Shown here: in pieces, positions 1-10,262 of the stretch
How positions within the stretch are numbered: position 1 is the first letter of the stretch
Layout: each line of letters starts with the position of its first letter
The notes under the pieces: model-generated
Seen by the model: the letters and a program-made list of their open reading frames with translations, nothing else
The model's database searches: none
What the model was told of the DNA's origin: nothing
Assembly: GCA_028868855.1 (NCBI GenBank)
Contig: JAGWTR010000003.1
Coordinates: forward strand, 310,001 to 374,000
DNA from: Burkholderiales bacterium
GTDB taxonomy: Bacteria; Pseudomonadota; Gammaproteobacteria; Burkholderiales; Burkholderiaceae_C
DNA: 64,000 nucleotides
Direction: 5' to 3'
Position numbers and translations under genes: made by a program

Positions 1-1500
1 GAAACCACGCAGGAAGTGGCGGGCGTCAAGGCGCCGTTTTCTGATGTGGATGAAGCCCGCCGGGCCTTGGGGCGGCGCTCCCGGGCGGGCTCACGCATGA
101 TGACGCTGGGCCTGGCGCACCAGCTGTTGCCGGGGTCTGCCTTGAGTGGCGATCCGCAAACGCCCCTGTTGCGCGTGCACACGGACACCCGCACGCTGCA
201 GCAAGGCGACCTGTTCGTGGCCTTGTGCGGCGAGCGGTTTGATGCCCATGATTTTCTGCCACAAGCACGCGGCGCTGGGGCGGTGGCGGCCTTGGTGCAG
301 CGTGGGATCGAGGCCTCCGGGCTGCCGGGCCTGACGGTGGCCGACACGCGAGCGGCCTTGGGTTGGCTGGCCGCGGCCTGGCGTTCACGCTTTGACATCC
401 CGCTGGTGGCCGTCACGGGCAGCAACGGCAAGACCACCGTCACACAGATGGTGGCCTCCATTTTTCAAGCGTGGGTGAGCGCACAAGGTCGCCCCGAGGC
501 CTCGCTGGCCACCCAGGGCAACTTTAACAATGAGATCGGTCTGCCTCTGACCTTGTTGCGCTTGCGCGAAGGCGCGCACCAGTGCGCGGTGGTCGAGTTG
601 GGCATGAACCACCCTGGCGAAATCAACCACCTGGCCGCCATTGCCGCGCCCACAGTGGCCCTGGTCAACAATGCGCAGCGCGAGCACCAGGAATTCATGC
701 ACACGGTTGAAGCGGTGGCGCGCGAAAACGGCGCCGTGTTGCAGGCCTTGTCGCGCGGTGGCGTGGCGGTCTTCCCCGCCGATGATCCGCATGCGTCGAT
801 CTGGCGGCAGCTGGCCAATGGCTGCCGCGTGATGGACTTTGCCATGGAGGGCAGCGCCGCCGTGACGGGGCAGGCCAGCTGGCAGGCCCAGCCAACCCCC
901 CATTGGGTCATTGCCCTGAACACGCCGCAAGGTGCAGCCAGCGTGAACCTGCGCATGGCCGGTGTCCACAATGTGCGCAACGCCCTGGCCGCCACGGCGG
1001 CCGCCTTGGGTGCGGGCGTGCCGCTGACCTCGATCGTGGCGGGCCTGGAGGCGTTCGAGCCCGTCAAGGGCCGCTCGCAACTGCGTTGCATTGAGCGCCA
1101 GGGGCGCGCCATCACCGTCATCGACGACAGCTACAACGCCAACCCCGATTCAGTGCGAGCCGCCATTGACATGCTGGCCGGCTTGCCCAGCCCACGCTGG
1201 CTGGTGCTGGGTGACATGGGCGAGGTGGGTACGCAAGGCCCCGCCTTTCACGACGAGGTTGGGCGCCATGCCCGCGACAGCGGCATCGAACACGTCTGGA
1301 CGGCGGGCAGCCTGTGCCTGCATGCCGCGCAAGCCTATGGCCCTGCGGCGCGCCATTTCAACAACGCGGCCGACATCGTCGCCGCCATTCACAGTGCCGT
1401 CGGAGTGCCGCAGGCCGCGTCGGTGCTGGTCAAGGGTTCACGCTTCATGAAAATGGAACAAGTCGTTGTCGCCCTGTCGGGAGGTGCCCATGCTGCTTAG
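1..1500 (+). CDS. murF: MurE-MurF fusion (3' part): UDP-MurNAc-tripeptide:D-Ala-D-Ala ligase
   Basis: MurF adds D-Ala-D-Ala to UDP-MurNAc-tripeptide in the cytoplasm, completing the pentapeptide precursor. The Mur-ligase P-loop VTGSNGKTT lies near nt 412-438 and the ligase C-terminal domain ([11 protein letters not shown]) near nt 1120. The frame is open from base 1: the first residues [15 protein letters not shown] resemble the end of MurE (usual motif GHE-x-YQE), and no stop separates them from MurF. A MurE-MurF fusion is known in some Burkholderiales, for example Bordetella. A free-standing MurF could start at the ATG pair at 97/100, but no clear ribosome site precedes it. The stop overlaps the mraY start by 11 bases. 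The MurF function is certain; the fusion is strongly suggested but its 5' part lies outside the window. Confidence 0.95.
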   Translation, partial: ETTQEVAGVKAPFSDVDEARRALGRRSRAGSRMMTLGLAHQLLPGSALSGDPQTPLLRVHTDTRTLQQGDLFVALCGERFDAHDFLPQARGAGAVAALVQRGIEASGLPGLTVADTRAALGWLAAAWRSRFDIPLVAVTGSNGKTTVTQMVASIFQAWVSAQGRPEASLATQGNFNNEIGLPLTLLRLREGAHQCAVVELGMNHPGEINHLAAIAAPTVALVNNAQREHQEFMHTVEAVARENGAVLQALSRGGVAVFPADDPHASIWRQLANGCRVMDFAMEGSAAVTGQASWQAQPTPHWVIALNTPQGAASVNLRMAGVHNVRNALAATAAALGAGVPLTSIVAGLEAFEPVKGRSQLRCIERQGRAITVIDDSYNANPDSVRAAIDMLAGLPSPRWLVLGDMGEVGTQGPAFHDEVGRHARDSGIEHVWTAGSLCLHAAQAYGPAARHFNNAADIVAAIHSAVGVPQAASVLVKGSRFMKMEQVVVALSGGAHAA

Positions 1501-2668
1501 TCTGGCCGAATGGTTGCAGACCCTGCACCCCGAGTGGGGCTTCCTGCGGGTGTTTCAGTACCTCACGTTCCGTGCCGTGATGGCGGCCATGACGGCCCTC
1601 CTGATTGGTCTGGCGTTGGGCCCCTTCGTGATCCGCAAGCTGGCCGAGTTGAAGATCGGCCAGCCCATTCGCGAATACGCCATGCAGAGCCACCTCAGCA
1701 AGCGCGGCACGCCCACCATGGGTGGCGTGCTGATCCTGCTGTCCATCGCCGTCTCGACCCTGGTGTGGTTTGACTGGGCCAACCGCTTTGTGTGGATCGT
1801 GATGATCGTGACCACCGGCTTTGGCGCCATTGGCTGGGTGGATGACTGGCGCAAGGTGGTCCTGAAGGACCCCGAAGGCATGCCCTCGCGCGAGAAGTAC
1901 TTCTGGCAGTCCATCATCGGCCTGGTCGCTGCGCTGTACCTGGCCTTCAGCGTGTCCGAGACCAACAACATGCGCGTGATCGAGTTGTTCATTCGTTGGG
2001 TCAGTTCGGGTTTTTCAACCGACCTGCCTCCGAAGGCCGACTTGATCGTCCCGTTCTTCAAAGCGGTGAGCTACCCGCTGGGTGTGTGGGGCTTCATTGT
2101 GTTGAGCTACATCGTGATCGTGGGCAGCAGCAATGCCGTGAACCTGACCGACGGCTTGGACGGACTGGCCATCATGCCCGTGGTGATGGTGGGTTCTGCG
2201 CTGGGCATTTTTTGCTACGTCACCGGCAACGCTGTGTTCGCCAAGTACCTGCTGCTGCCGCACATTCCCGGGGCGGGCGAGTTGCTGGTGTTCTGCGCCG
2301 CGATGGCCGGGGCGGGCCTGGCCTTCCTCTGGTTCAACGCCTACCCGGCGGAGGTCTTCATGGGTGATGTTGGCGCGCTGGCGCTGGGCGGCGCCCTGGG
2401 CACCATCGCCGTCATCGTGCGCCAGGAAATCGTGCTGGCCTTGATGGGCGGCGTCTTCGTGCTGGAGGCCCTGTCGGTCATGGTGCAGGTGAGCTACTTC
2501 AAGTACACCAAGAAGAAATTCGGCGAAGGCCGGCGCATCTTGCTGATGGCGCCCTTGCATCACCATTTTGAAAAGTCCGGCTGGAAGGAAACCCAGGTCG
2601 TGGTCCGTTTCTGGATCATCACCATGCTCCTGTGCCTGCTGGGCCTGACCACCCTGAAGGTGCGCTGA
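1490..2668 (+). CDS. mraY: Phospho-MurNAc-pentapeptide transferase MraY
   Basis: This integral inner-membrane enzyme transfers phospho-MurNAc-pentapeptide from UDP to undecaprenyl phosphate, giving lipid I. Visible family motifs are [31 protein letters not shown] and the C-terminal [13 protein letters not shown]. There are about ten hydrophobic segments, and the length of 392 aa is usual for betaproteobacteria. The ATG at 1490 was chosen because it follows GGAGGTGCC closely and begins the typical [10 protein letters not shown]-terminus; a more upstream in-frame GTG would add eight unlikely residues. It overlaps the murF end and is followed after 3 bases by murD, so it is translated within the cluster. 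Confidence 0.97.
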   Translation: MLLSLAEWLQTLHPEWGFLRVFQYLTFRAVMAAMTALLIGLALGPFVIRKLAELKIGQPIREYAMQSHLSKRGTPTMGGVLILLSIAVSTLVWFDWANRFVWIVMIVTTGFGAIGWVDDWRKVVLKDPEGMPSREKYFWQSIIGLVAALYLAFSVSETNNMRVIELFIRWVSSGFSTDLPPKADLIVPFFKAVSYPLGVWGFIVLSYIVIVGSSNAVNLTDGLDGLAIMPVVMVGSALGIFCYVTGNAVFAKYLLLPHIPGAGELLVFCAAMAGAGLAFLWFNAYPAEVFMGDVGALALGGALGTIAVIVRQEIVLALMGGVFVLEALSVMVQVSYFKYTKKKFGEGRRILLMAPLHHHFEKSGWKETQVVVRFWIITMLLCLLGLTTLKVR

Positions 2669-2671
2669 ACC

Positions 2672-4555
2672 ATGCATTACCTTCGTGACCTCACCGTGCT
2701 GATCCTGGGTCTGGGCGACTCAGGCTTGGCCATGGCGCGCTGGTGCGCGCGCTGTGGGGCCACGGTGCGTGTGACGGATACGCGGACAGCACCGCCGCAG
2801 GCTGAGACGCTGGAGCAGGACGTGCCTTTGGCGACCCTGCATCAAGGGTTGGATGCCAGTTTGCTGGAGGGCGTCAACCTGGTGCTGAAAAGCCCGGGCC
2901 TGGCCCCCATCGCGTCGGACATCGCCGCCTTGCTGGCGCGCGCCGATGAATTGGGCATCCCCGTACGCGGCGAGTTATCGCTGTTTGCCTCGGCACTGGC
3001 CGATCTGAAAACCGAACACCGCTACGCGCCCAAGGTGCTGGCCATCACTGGCACCAATGGCAAGACCACGACCACCTCCTTGACCTCGCAATTGATCGAA
3101 CGCGCCGGCAAGCGCGTGGCCATGGCGGGCAACATCGGTCCGACCTTGCTTGACACCTTGAGCGTCGCCTTGGACCAGCAAGCCTTGGCCGACGCGGCTG
3201 ACCAAGCCGCTGCCGAGGTCGAAGCGGCTGCCGGAGTCGCCGGCGATGCGCAGGTTCACCATGAACCTGCTGCACAGTCTGCCGTCGCGGCGGCCGACCA
3301 AGCGATCCAGGCCGCCATTGATGCGAGTGCGGCGCTCGCGCTGGATGCCGCGCGTCACGCCCGCGATGGCGTGAGCCCTGAAGCGGCAGCCGAGGCCATG
3401 GAGGCCATGGAGGCAGAGGACGCCCATGATCCTGAGCCCACCACCCCCTTGCCCGATGACGCTGATGCCCCCATGGTGGTGCTGACCCCGCCGCCACCGG
3501 TCGAGCCGGTATTTTCCTGCCTGCCCGAAGTGTGGGTGCTGGAGCTGTCCAGCTTCCAACTCGATGGCGTGAGCAACTTCGAGCCCAGCGCGGCGGTGGT
3601 TCTCAACGTCACACAAGACCACCTCGACTGGCACGGTTCCATGGCCGCCTATGCCGCCGCCAAGGCCCGCATCTATGGCAAACACGCCACCATGGTCATC
3701 AACCGTGATGACCCGGCCGTGATGGCCATGGTGCCGCCGCCCGACGTCATCAAGTCCACGGTTCGGGGCCGGCCTGCCAAGGTGGTGCACCGCGCCGTGG
3801 TGCGCTTTGGCCTGGATGCCCCCAAGTGCCCCGGCGACTTTGGTCTGGTGTTGGAGGGCGGCATGGCCTGGCTGACGCGCGCCCTGGAGGCCGACCCCAC
3901 CATCAAGCGCAAGAAGGGCGATGAGGAAGAAATCTTCCTGCAACGCCTGATGCCGGTCGATGCCCTGCGCATTCGGGGGCGTCACAACGCCTCGAACGCC
4001 CTGGCGGCATTGGCCCTGGCCACGGCGATTGGCTGCCCCCTGGCGCCGATGCTGCATGGCCTGCGTGAATACCGGGGTGAGCCGCACCGCGTCGAGCACG
4101 TCGCCTCCGTGGCGGGCGTGGATGCCATCGACGACAGCAAAGGCACGAATGTGGGCGCCACCGTGGCCGCCCTGCAAGGCTTGGGTGCGGATTTGTCACC
4201 CAGCAAGTTGATCGTGATATTGGGTGGCGACGGCAAGGGCCAGGACTTCGCGCCGCTGGCCGACCCGGTGGGGCGTTATGCCCGTGCCGTGGCGCTGATC
4301 GGGCGCGATGCCGCGGCCCTGCGTCAGGCGCTGGCCGAGGTGTCGGCTCCTGATGGCTGCGCTCTGGCGATGCAAGCCCACGACAGCCTGGAGGGCGCCA
4401 CCCGCTGGGCCTTTGAGCAGGCCCAGCCGGGCGATGCCGTGCTGCTGAGCCCGGCCTGCGCCAGCCTGGACATGTTCCGCAACTACGCCCACCGTGCCCA
4501 GGTCTTTGTGGACACCGTGCGCGAGTTGGCGCTTGAGCGCGGGGAGGTGGCATGA
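2672..4555 (+). CDS. murD: UDP-MurNAc-L-Ala:D-Glu ligase MurD, with a large insertion
   Basis: MurD adds D-glutamate to UDP-MurNAc-L-alanine. It shows the Rossmann N-domain (LGLGDSGLA, residues about 13-21), the ATP P-loop [12 protein letters not shown] (125-136), GNIGPTLLD (153-161), ELSSFQLDG (291-299), [11 protein letters not shown] and the C-domain DDSKGTN. At 627 aa it is far longer than E. coli MurD (about 438 aa). Most of the excess is one Ala/Glu/Asp-rich segment at about residues 168-285, between GNIG and ELSSFQL, predicted helical and then proline-rich. A smaller lengthening lies around the [17 protein letters not shown] stretch. The reading frame is intact and all ligase motifs are kept, so the protein should be active. 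The start codon follows the mraY stop by 3 bases. Confidence 0.96.
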   Translation: MHYLRDLTVLILGLGDSGLAMARWCARCGATVRVTDTRTAPPQAETLEQDVPLATLHQGLDASLLEGVNLVLKSPGLAPIASDIAALLARADELGIPVRGELSLFASALADLKTEHRYAPKVLAITGTNGKTTTTSLTSQLIERAGKRVAMAGNIGPTLLDTLSVALDQQALADAADQAAAEVEAAAGVAGDAQVHHEPAAQSAVAAADQAIQAAIDASAALALDAARHARDGVSPEAAAEAMEAMEAEDAHDPEPTTPLPDDADAPMVVLTPPPPVEPVFSCLPEVWVLELSSFQLDGVSNFEPSAAVVLNVTQDHLDWHGSMAAYAAAKARIYGKHATMVINRDDPAVMAMVPPPDVIKSTVRGRPAKVVHRAVVRFGLDAPKCPGDFGLVLEGGMAWLTRALEADPTIKRKKGDEEEIFLQRLMPVDALRIRGRHNASNALAALALATAIGCPLAPMLHGLREYRGEPHRVEHVASVAGVDAIDDSKGTNVGATVAALQGLGADLSPSKLIVILGGDGKGQDFAPLADPVGRYARAVALIGRDAAALRQALAEVSAPDGCALAMQAHDSLEGATRWAFEQAQPGDAVLLSPACASLDMFRNYAHRAQVFVDTVRELALERGEVA

Positions 4556-5820
4556 ACGCCCGCGCTTTGAATCCCGCTGGGTGGCTGCAAGGACTGCGTC
4601 AGCACATCGCTTCACGGCGCGGTGGCGAGTTAGAGGTGGGTTTGCCGGTGCGCGACCGAGTCAACATTCTGGCGCAGCCGTCCAAGGTGATGGGGTTTGA
4701 CCAGTCACTGGTGTCGGTGGTGCTGGCCTTGCTGGCCCTGGGCCTGGTGATGGTGTATTCGGCATCGATCGGTTTGCCGGACAGCCCGAAGTTTGCCCGC
4801 TACACGCCCACGTACTTCTTCAACCGCCACCTGTTCTCGCTGATCCTGGCGCTGGTGGTGGGGGCGGTGGTCACGCAGATTCCCTTGTCCACCTGGGAGC
4901 GCAGCGCGCCCTGGCTGTTCGTGGTGTCCCTCGTGCTGTTGATGCTGGTGCTCATTCCTCATGTGGGTAAAGGGGTCAACGGCGCGCGCCGCTGGCTGCC
5001 GCTGGGCGTCATGAATTTCCAGCCCTCTGAATTGGCCAAGCTGGCCATCACGCTGTATGCGGCCGACTACATGGTGCGCAAGATGGAGGTCAAGGAGCGC
5101 TTCTTCCGGGCCGTGGCCCCGATGGCCGTGGCCGTCGCGGTGGTTGGCTTGCTCTTGCTCGCCGAGCCTGACATGGGCGCCTTCATGGTCATCGCGGCCA
5201 TCGCCATGAGCATCCTGTTCCTGGGGGGGGTCAACGGGCGCATGTTCTTCCTGATCACGGCGGTGTTGATCGGTGCGTTCACCCTGATGGTGACGCTCAG
5301 CCCCTGGCGGCGCGAGCGCATCTTTGCCTACCTGGACCCCTGGACCGAAAAGAACGCCCTGGGCAAGGCCTATCAGCTGACGCATTCGCTGATTGCGTTC
5401 GGACGTGGCGAGATCTTTGGCGAGGGCCTGGGCTCCAGTCTTGAAAAGCTGCACTACCTCCCCGAAGCGCACACCGACTTCCTGCTGGCCGTGATCGGCG
5501 AAGAACTGGGCTTTATCGGTGTTGCGGTGGTGATCTGCGCCTTTTTCTGGCTGGTGCGCCGACTGTTCGTCATCGGTCGCCAGGCCATCGCGCTGGACCG
5601 TGTGTTCTCGGGCTTGGTGGCGCAGGGCGTTGGCGTGTGGATGGGAGGTCAGGCCTTCATCAACATGGGTGTGAATCTGGGCGTGCTGCCCACGAAGGGA
5701 CTGACTTTGCCACTGATGAGTTACGGCGGTTCGGGCGTGATGCTCAACTGCGTTGCCCTGGCCATTGTGCTGCGGGTGGACATTGAAAACAGGCAGTTGA
5801 TGCGCGGGGGACGCGCATGA
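4552..5820 (+). CDS. ftsW: Peptidoglycan glycosyltransferase / divisome protein FtsW
   Basis: SEDS-family septal glycan polymerase that works with FtsI at the division site. About ten membrane segments are visible. Family marks include LMVYSASIG early on, [23 protein letters not shown] in the middle (shown by its start [10 protein letters not shown] and end QPSELAKLA) and the C-terminal [15 protein letters not shown]. The 422-aa length is normal for the family. The start ATG overlaps the murD stop (ATGA), implying translational coupling. The coding sequence contains a run of eight G at about 5223-5230. The last 24 bases are nearly repeated 86 bp downstream, just before murG. Confidence 0.96.
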   Translation: MNARALNPAGWLQGLRQHIASRRGGELEVGLPVRDRVNILAQPSKVMGFDQSLVSVVLALLALGLVMVYSASIGLPDSPKFARYTPTYFFNRHLFSLILALVVGAVVTQIPLSTWERSAPWLFVVSLVLLMLVLIPHVGKGVNGARRWLPLGVMNFQPSELAKLAITLYAADYMVRKMEVKERFFRAVAPMAVAVAVVGLLLLAEPDMGAFMVIAAIAMSILFLGGVNGRMFFLITAVLIGAFTLMVTLSPWRRERIFAYLDPWTEKNALGKAYQLTHSLIAFGRGEIFGEGLGSSLEKLHYLPEAHTDFLLAVIGEELGFIGVAVVICAFFWLVRRLFVIGRQAIALDRVFSGLVAQGVGVWMGGQAFINMGVNLGVLPTKGLTLPLMSYGGSGVMLNCVALAIVLRVDIENRQLMRGGRA

Positions 5821-5906
5821 ACTGGCTGTTTCACCAGAACTGGCAGGCCACCGCGCAGCGGGGGCAGGGCGCGAAGCGACCGTTGATGCGCGGGGGGCGG
5901 GCATGA
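5797..5906 (+). repeat. 24-bp imperfect direct repeat at the ftsW and murG junctions
   Basis: Bases 5797-5820 and 5883-5906 match at 22 of 24 positions. Each copy carries the ATGCGCGGGGG core and ends in GCATGA, so each copy recreates a stop/start overlap. The copies are 86 bp apart. Confidence 0.8.
5817..5906 (+). CDS. Possible 29-aa ORF bridging ftsW and murG
   Basis: A 29-codon frame begins with an ATG overlapping the ftsW stop (ATGA) and ends with a TGA overlapping the murG ATG. The deduced peptide is Trp/Gln/Arg-rich and has no recognisable domain. Its last residues, LMRGGRA, copy the C-terminus of FtsW because the last 24 bases are a near-perfect repeat of the ftsW 3' end. It may be a translated linker that keeps ribosomes coupled from ftsW to murG, or simply the product of a local duplication with no protein role. 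I could not recognise a homologue. Confidence 0.3.
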   Translation: MNWLFHQNWQATAQRGQGAKRPLMRGGRA

Positions 5907-7015
5907 GTTCGCGCCACCTCGTCATCATGGCTGCGGGCACGGGTGGGCACATCATGCCCGGCCTGGCGGTGGCCAAGGAAATGCAAAAGCGCGGCTGGAC
6001 CGTCAGTTGGCTGGGCACCCAGGAAGGCCTGGAAAACCGCCTGGTGCCGCCGTCGGGCATCCCGATGGACGCCATCTCCTTCAATGGCCTGCGCGGCAAG
6101 GGCCTGTGGCACTCGCTGACCGGCGTCGTGCGCCTGCTCAAGAGTTTTGGCGAATGCTTCAAGGTGCTGGGCTCACGCAAGGCCTCGGCCGTGCTGGGCA
6201 TGGGGGGCTATGTGTGCTTCCCCGGTGGCTTGATGGCCAAGCTGCGCGGCGTGCCGCTGGTGCTGGTCAATGCCGATGCGGGCCTGCTGATGAGCAACCG
6301 AGCCCTGTTGTCGGTGGCCGATGCCATCGCGTTCGGCTTTGACGGCCCGGCGGCCAGCAAGATCAAACGGGCACGGGTCACGGGCAATCCCGTGCGGGCC
6401 GAGATCGAGGCGATCGCGCCGCCCGCGCAGCGCTTTGCGGGCCGCGTCGGGCCCTTGCGCGTGCTGGTGGTGGGGGGCAGCCTGGGCGCGCGCGCGCTCA
6501 ACGACATCTTGCCGCAGGCCTTGGCGCAAATTCCGGTGGAGCTGCGGCCCAAGGTCATCCACCAAACTGGCATCGCCAATTTCGACGCGGTCAAGGGCGC
6601 CTACAAGCGACTGGGGATGGAGCCCGTGCACGAAGTTGAAGTGGTGCCCTTCATCAACAACATGGCGCAACGCCTGGCCGACAGCGATTTGCTGGTGTGC
6701 CGCGCGGGTGCCATCACCGTCAGTGAGCTGTGTTCGGCCGGGGTGGCCAGCATGTTGGTGCCGCTGACGCTGTCGACCACCGTGCACCAGCGCGACAACG
6801 CGCAATACATGGCGGCCCATGGCGCGGCCATTCACCTGCCGCAATCCGAGTTGACGGCTGAAATGCTGGCCGAACGCCTACAGGCCTTGACACGCGCTGA
6901 CTTGCTCACCATGGCCACGCAGGCGCGCACACTGGCCCGGCCCAACGCCGTGGGCGCCGTGGCCGATCAAATCGAGAAACTCGTGAAGACCAGTCAACAG
7001 AGGGCGTCGGCATGA
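5903..7015 (+). CDS. murG: UDP-GlcNAc:lipid I GlcNAc transferase MurG
   Basis: GT28-family enzyme on the inner face of the cytoplasmic membrane. It adds GlcNAc to lipid I, giving lipid II. The N-terminal donor-fold motif GTGGHIMPG (residues 12-20) is typical, and the C-terminal UDP-GlcNAc-binding region shows [20 protein letters not shown] and QRDNAQ. The 370-aa length is normal. The start at 5903 overlaps the preceding small frame (ATGA) and follows a GGGGGGCGGGC stretch. The stop overlaps the murC ATG. Confidence 0.97.
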   Translation: MSSRHLVIMAAGTGGHIMPGLAVAKEMQKRGWTVSWLGTQEGLENRLVPPSGIPMDAISFNGLRGKGLWHSLTGVVRLLKSFGECFKVLGSRKASAVLGMGGYVCFPGGLMAKLRGVPLVLVNADAGLLMSNRALLSVADAIAFGFDGPAASKIKRARVTGNPVRAEIEAIAPPAQRFAGRVGPLRVLVVGGSLGARALNDILPQALAQIPVELRPKVIHQTGIANFDAVKGAYKRLGMEPVHEVEVVPFINNMAQRLADSDLLVCRAGAITVSELCSAGVASMLVPLTLSTTVHQRDNAQYMAAHGAAIHLPQSELTAEMLAERLQALTRADLLTMATQARTLARPNAVGAVADQIEKLVKTSQQRASA

Positions 7016-8415
7016 AGCACGCGGTCAAGCGCATTCACTTCGTGGGCGTCGGCGGCGCCGGCATGAGCGGCATCGCCGAGATCTTGCACAACCTCGGGTA
7101 TGTGATCTCAGGCTCCGACCAGTCGGACAGCGTCACCTCGCGCCGCCTGGCCAGCCTGGGCATCCGCGTGTTCGTCGGTCACGACGCCGCGCATGTGGAA
7201 GGCGCCGAAGCGGTGGTCACCTCCACGGCGGTCAAGGGCGACAATCCCGAGGTCATCGCCGCGCGTGCCAAACGCATTCCCGTGGTGCCGCGCGCCGTGA
7301 TGCTGGCCGAGTTGATGCGTCTGCGCAAAGGCATCGCGATTGCGGGCACGCATGGCAAAACCACCACCACCTCGCTGGTCACCAGCATCCTGGCCGAAGC
7401 AGGGGTCGACCCAACCTTCGTGATCGGTGGCAAGCTCAACAGCGCGGGCGCCAATTCGGCCCTGGGCAAGGGCGAGTTCATCGTGGTCGAGGCCGATGAG
7501 TCTGACGCCTCGTTCCTGAACCTGTTGCCCATCCTGGCGGTCGTCACCAATATTGACGCCGACCACATGGACACCTACGGGCACGACTTCGTCCGACTCA
7601 AGCACGCCTTCGTTGACTTCCTGCACCGCATGCCCTTCTACGGCGCGGCCATTTTGTGCGGTGACGACGCTGGCGTGAGTTCCATCATTCCCCTGGTCTC
7701 ACGCCCGGTCATCACCTATGGTTTTGGCGAGGACGCCCAGGTGCGCGCCGTCAACGTCGAGGCCTTGCCCGGCGGGCAAATGCGTTTCGTGGTGCAGCGG
7801 CGCAACGGCGTGGTCCTGCCTGACCTGGCCATCACCTTGAATCTGCCCGGCGTGCACAACGTGCTCAATGCCCTGGCCGCCATTGCCGTGGCCACCGAGA
7901 TCGACTTGCCCGATGCGCCCATTGCCAAGGCCCTGGCGGAGTTCACCGGCGTGGGCCGGCGCTTCCAGCGCTATGGCGAACAGCGAGCCGCCGATGGGGG
8001 GCGCTTCACCCTGATCGACGACTACGGCCACCACCCGGTGGAGATGGCTGCGGTTATCAGCGCGGCCCGCGGCGCCTTCCCGGGGCAGCGCCTGGTGCTG
8101 GCCTTCCAGCCGCACCGCTACACCCGCACGCGCGATTGCTTTGAAGATTTCGTCAAGGTGCTGGGCACGGCCGATGCCGTGTTGCTGACCGAGGTCTACG
8201 CTGCCGGCGAGCAAGCCATCGTCGCCGCCGATGGTCGTGCCTTGACACGCGCCGTGCGCGTGGCCGGCAAGGTCGAGCCCCTGTTCGTGGACGACGTCGC
8301 CGAGTTGCCCGCCGCCATTGCGCACAACACGCGCAGCGGTGACGTGGTGATCTGCATGGGCGCCGGCTCCATCGGTGGCGTGCCCGCCAAAGTCGTTGAA
8401 TTGCTGAAGGATTGA
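7012..8415 (+). CDS. murC: UDP-MurNAc:L-alanine ligase MurC
   Basis: The first amino-acid ligase of the peptidoglycan precursor pathway; cytoplasmic. The Rossmann N-domain motif [17 protein letters not shown], the P-loop [20 protein letters not shown] and the C-domain DDYGHHPVE are all present. Length is 467 aa, as expected. Its ATG overlaps the murG stop (ATGA). The order murG-murC-ddl is conserved in proteobacterial dcw clusters, which supports the call. Confidence 0.97.
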   Translation: MKHAVKRIHFVGVGGAGMSGIAEILHNLGYVISGSDQSDSVTSRRLASLGIRVFVGHDAAHVEGAEAVVTSTAVKGDNPEVIAARAKRIPVVPRAVMLAELMRLRKGIAIAGTHGKTTTTSLVTSILAEAGVDPTFVIGGKLNSAGANSALGKGEFIVVEADESDASFLNLLPILAVVTNIDADHMDTYGHDFVRLKHAFVDFLHRMPFYGAAILCGDDAGVSSIIPLVSRPVITYGFGEDAQVRAVNVEALPGGQMRFVVQRRNGVVLPDLAITLNLPGVHNVLNALAAIAVATEIDLPDAPIAKALAEFTGVGRRFQRYGEQRAADGGRFTLIDDYGHHPVEMAAVISAARGAFPGQRLVLAFQPHRYTRTRDCFEDFVKVLGTADAVLLTEVYAAGEQAIVAADGRALTRAVRVAGKVEPLFVDDVAELPAAIAHNTRSGDVVICMGAGSIGGVPAKVVELLKD

Positions 8416-8422
8416 GACGGAC

Positions 8423-9406
8423 ATGAGCCCGCAACCCCGCACTGCCTCTATCACCGCCCCCACGCTTGACCCACGCGCGCTGGGCAAGGTTGCCGTCCTG
8501 TTTGGCGGCACCTCGGCCGAGCGCGAGGTCTCGATCATGTCAGGCACCGGCGTCTTGAAGGCCCTGCAATCGCAGGGCGTGGACGCACAGGCCTTTGATC
8601 CGGCCAAGCAGCCCTTGCAGGACCTCAAGACCCAGGGTTTCGACCGCTGTTTCATCGCCCTGCATGGGCGCGGTGGCGAAGACGGCTCGGTGCAAGGCGC
8701 GCTCGAATTGCTGGGCATTCCCTACACCGGCTCGGGCGTGATGGCCTCCAGCATCGCCATGGACAAGATCATGACCAAGCGCATCTGGCGCTTCGAAGGC
8801 CTGCCCACACCCGACTGGCGCATGGTCTCCAGCGCCGAGGACTGCGCGCACGCCCTGGCCGTGCTGGGCGCGCCCATGATCGTCAAGCCCGCGCGTGAAG
8901 GCTCGTCCATCGGCTTGACCAAGGTGATGGATCCGGCGCAGTGCGCCAGTGCCTACGCTGCGGCGGCCCAGCACGACCCCGAAGTGCTGTGCGAGCAATT
9001 CATCGACGGCGAAGAAACCACCTGCCCGGTCCTCACGGTGCACGACCAGGCCCAGGCACTGCCGGTGATCCGCATCGTTGCCCCGGGTGGCAACTACGAC
9101 TATCAGAACAAGTACTTCACCGATGAAGTGCAGTACCTGTGTCCCAGCCAACTCGATGCCGATGAGGAAAACGAGATCCAGCGACAGGTGTTGCGTGCCT
9201 TCAAGACCCTGGGTTGCCGGGGCTGGGCGCGGGCCGACGTGATGATCCGCAAGACCGATCGCCAGCCCTTCCTGCTGGAGATCAACACCTCGCCCGGCAT
9301 GACCAGTCATTCGCTCGTGCCCTTGTCGGCCCGCGTGGCCGGTTTGAGCTACGAGCAACTCTGTGTGCATTTGCTGGCCTCGGCCAGCCTTGACTCCTCA
9401 AGGTAA
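8423..9406 (+). CDS. ddl: D-alanine:D-alanine ligase
   Basis: ATP-grasp enzyme that makes the D-Ala-D-Ala used by MurF. Motifs visible are [17 protein letters not shown] at the N-terminus, [23 protein letters not shown], and [15 protein letters not shown], which holds metal-binding residues near the C-terminus. The 327-aa length fits the DdlB type. The ATG at 8423 lies 7 bases after murC. It sits between murC and ftsQ as in other dcw clusters. Confidence 0.96.
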   Translation: MSPQPRTASITAPTLDPRALGKVAVLFGGTSAEREVSIMSGTGVLKALQSQGVDAQAFDPAKQPLQDLKTQGFDRCFIALHGRGGEDGSVQGALELLGIPYTGSGVMASSIAMDKIMTKRIWRFEGLPTPDWRMVSSAEDCAHALAVLGAPMIVKPAREGSSIGLTKVMDPAQCASAYAAAAQHDPEVLCEQFIDGEETTCPVLTVHDQAQALPVIRIVAPGGNYDYQNKYFTDEVQYLCPSQLDADEENEIQRQVLRAFKTLGCRGWARADVMIRKTDRQPFLLEINTSPGMTSHSLVPLSARVAGLSYEQLCVHLLASASLDSSR

Positions 9407-9421
9407 GGACAACGCCCGACC

Positions 9422-10243
9422 ATGCTGGCCGCCGCCGCCCTCAACACACCCGACGAGATGCCGCAAGACATCCGCTGGATGAACGCTGCCTCCGCTGCCT
9501 TGCTGGTGCTGGCGGTGGTGCTGTTGTTGGCCGCCGGTCTGGTCAAGCTGTCGCGCCTGCCGTTTTTCAACATTGCCCATTTGCAGCTCGAAGGTGAGAT
9601 GCAGCGCAACAACCTGGCCACGGTGCGCGCCAACGCCCTGCCAAGGCTCAGTCGAGGTTTCTTCAACCAGGATCTGGCCAAGGCCCGCGAAGCCTTCGAA
9701 GCCGTGCCCTGGGTGCGTCGCGCCGTCGTGCGCCGTGTCTGGCCCAATGAGTTGCGCGTGACGCTTGAAGAGCACCGCCCTGCGGCCTACTGGCACCACG
9801 AAGACCGTGACGATCAGCTGGTCAACACCTTTGGTGAGGTGTTCGACGCCAACCTGGGGGATGTCGAAGACGAGCCGCTGCCTACGTTGTCTGCGCCAGC
9901 CAACCCCATGCCCGATCAGGCCAAGGTCATGCTGGACATGCTCCACCGCCTGCAACCCATGGTGGCTCCGCTGCAAGCCGAGATTGATACCTTGCGCCTG
10001 ACCGACCGCGGCTCCTGGAGCGTGCTGCTGGACAACGGCGCCGACATCGAACTGGGGCGCGGCACGGCCGATGAGGTGGCGGTGCGCGTCGAGCGTTTTG
10101 TGCGCACCTTGCCCGAGTTGCAGCATCAATACCCCGCGCCCCTGGCCCACGCCGATCTGCGCTACCCGCAAGGCTATGCCGTTCGACTGCGCGGCGTGAC
10201 CACTTTGCAAGACGCTGCCAAAACGGCAGTCAAGAAACGTTAA
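9422..10243 (+). CDS. ftsQ: Cell division protein FtsQ
   Basis: Bitopic inner-membrane protein of the FtsQLB divisome subcomplex. It has a short cytoplasmic head, one membrane segment (about residues 22-42, AALLVLAVVLLLAAGLV), a POTRA-type start (FFNIAHLQLEG) and the FtsQ periplasmic fold with VRRVWPNELRVTLEEHRPAAYW. It also shows DLRYPQGYAVRL near the end, a common FtsQ C-terminal mark. The length of 273 aa is usual. It is placed directly before ftsA, as expected. Confidence 0.95.
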   Translation: MLAAAALNTPDEMPQDIRWMNAASAALLVLAVVLLLAAGLVKLSRLPFFNIAHLQLEGEMQRNNLATVRANALPRLSRGFFNQDLAKAREAFEAVPWVRRAVVRRVWPNELRVTLEEHRPAAYWHHEDRDDQLVNTFGEVFDANLGDVEDEPLPTLSAPANPMPDQAKVMLDMLHRLQPMVAPLQAEIDTLRLTDRGSWSVLLDNGADIELGRGTADEVAVRVERFVRTLPELQHQYPAPLAHADLRYPQGYAVRLRGVTTLQDAAKTAVKKR

Positions 10244-10262
10244 CCTAAACACCACAAACACC

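Noticed and set aside
5223-5230. Run of eight G in ftsW (also at 18802-18809 in surA and 27032-27039 in mtgA)
   Set aside because: Runs of this size could allow slippage, but all lie in essential or core genes with intact frames, so phase variation is unlikely.
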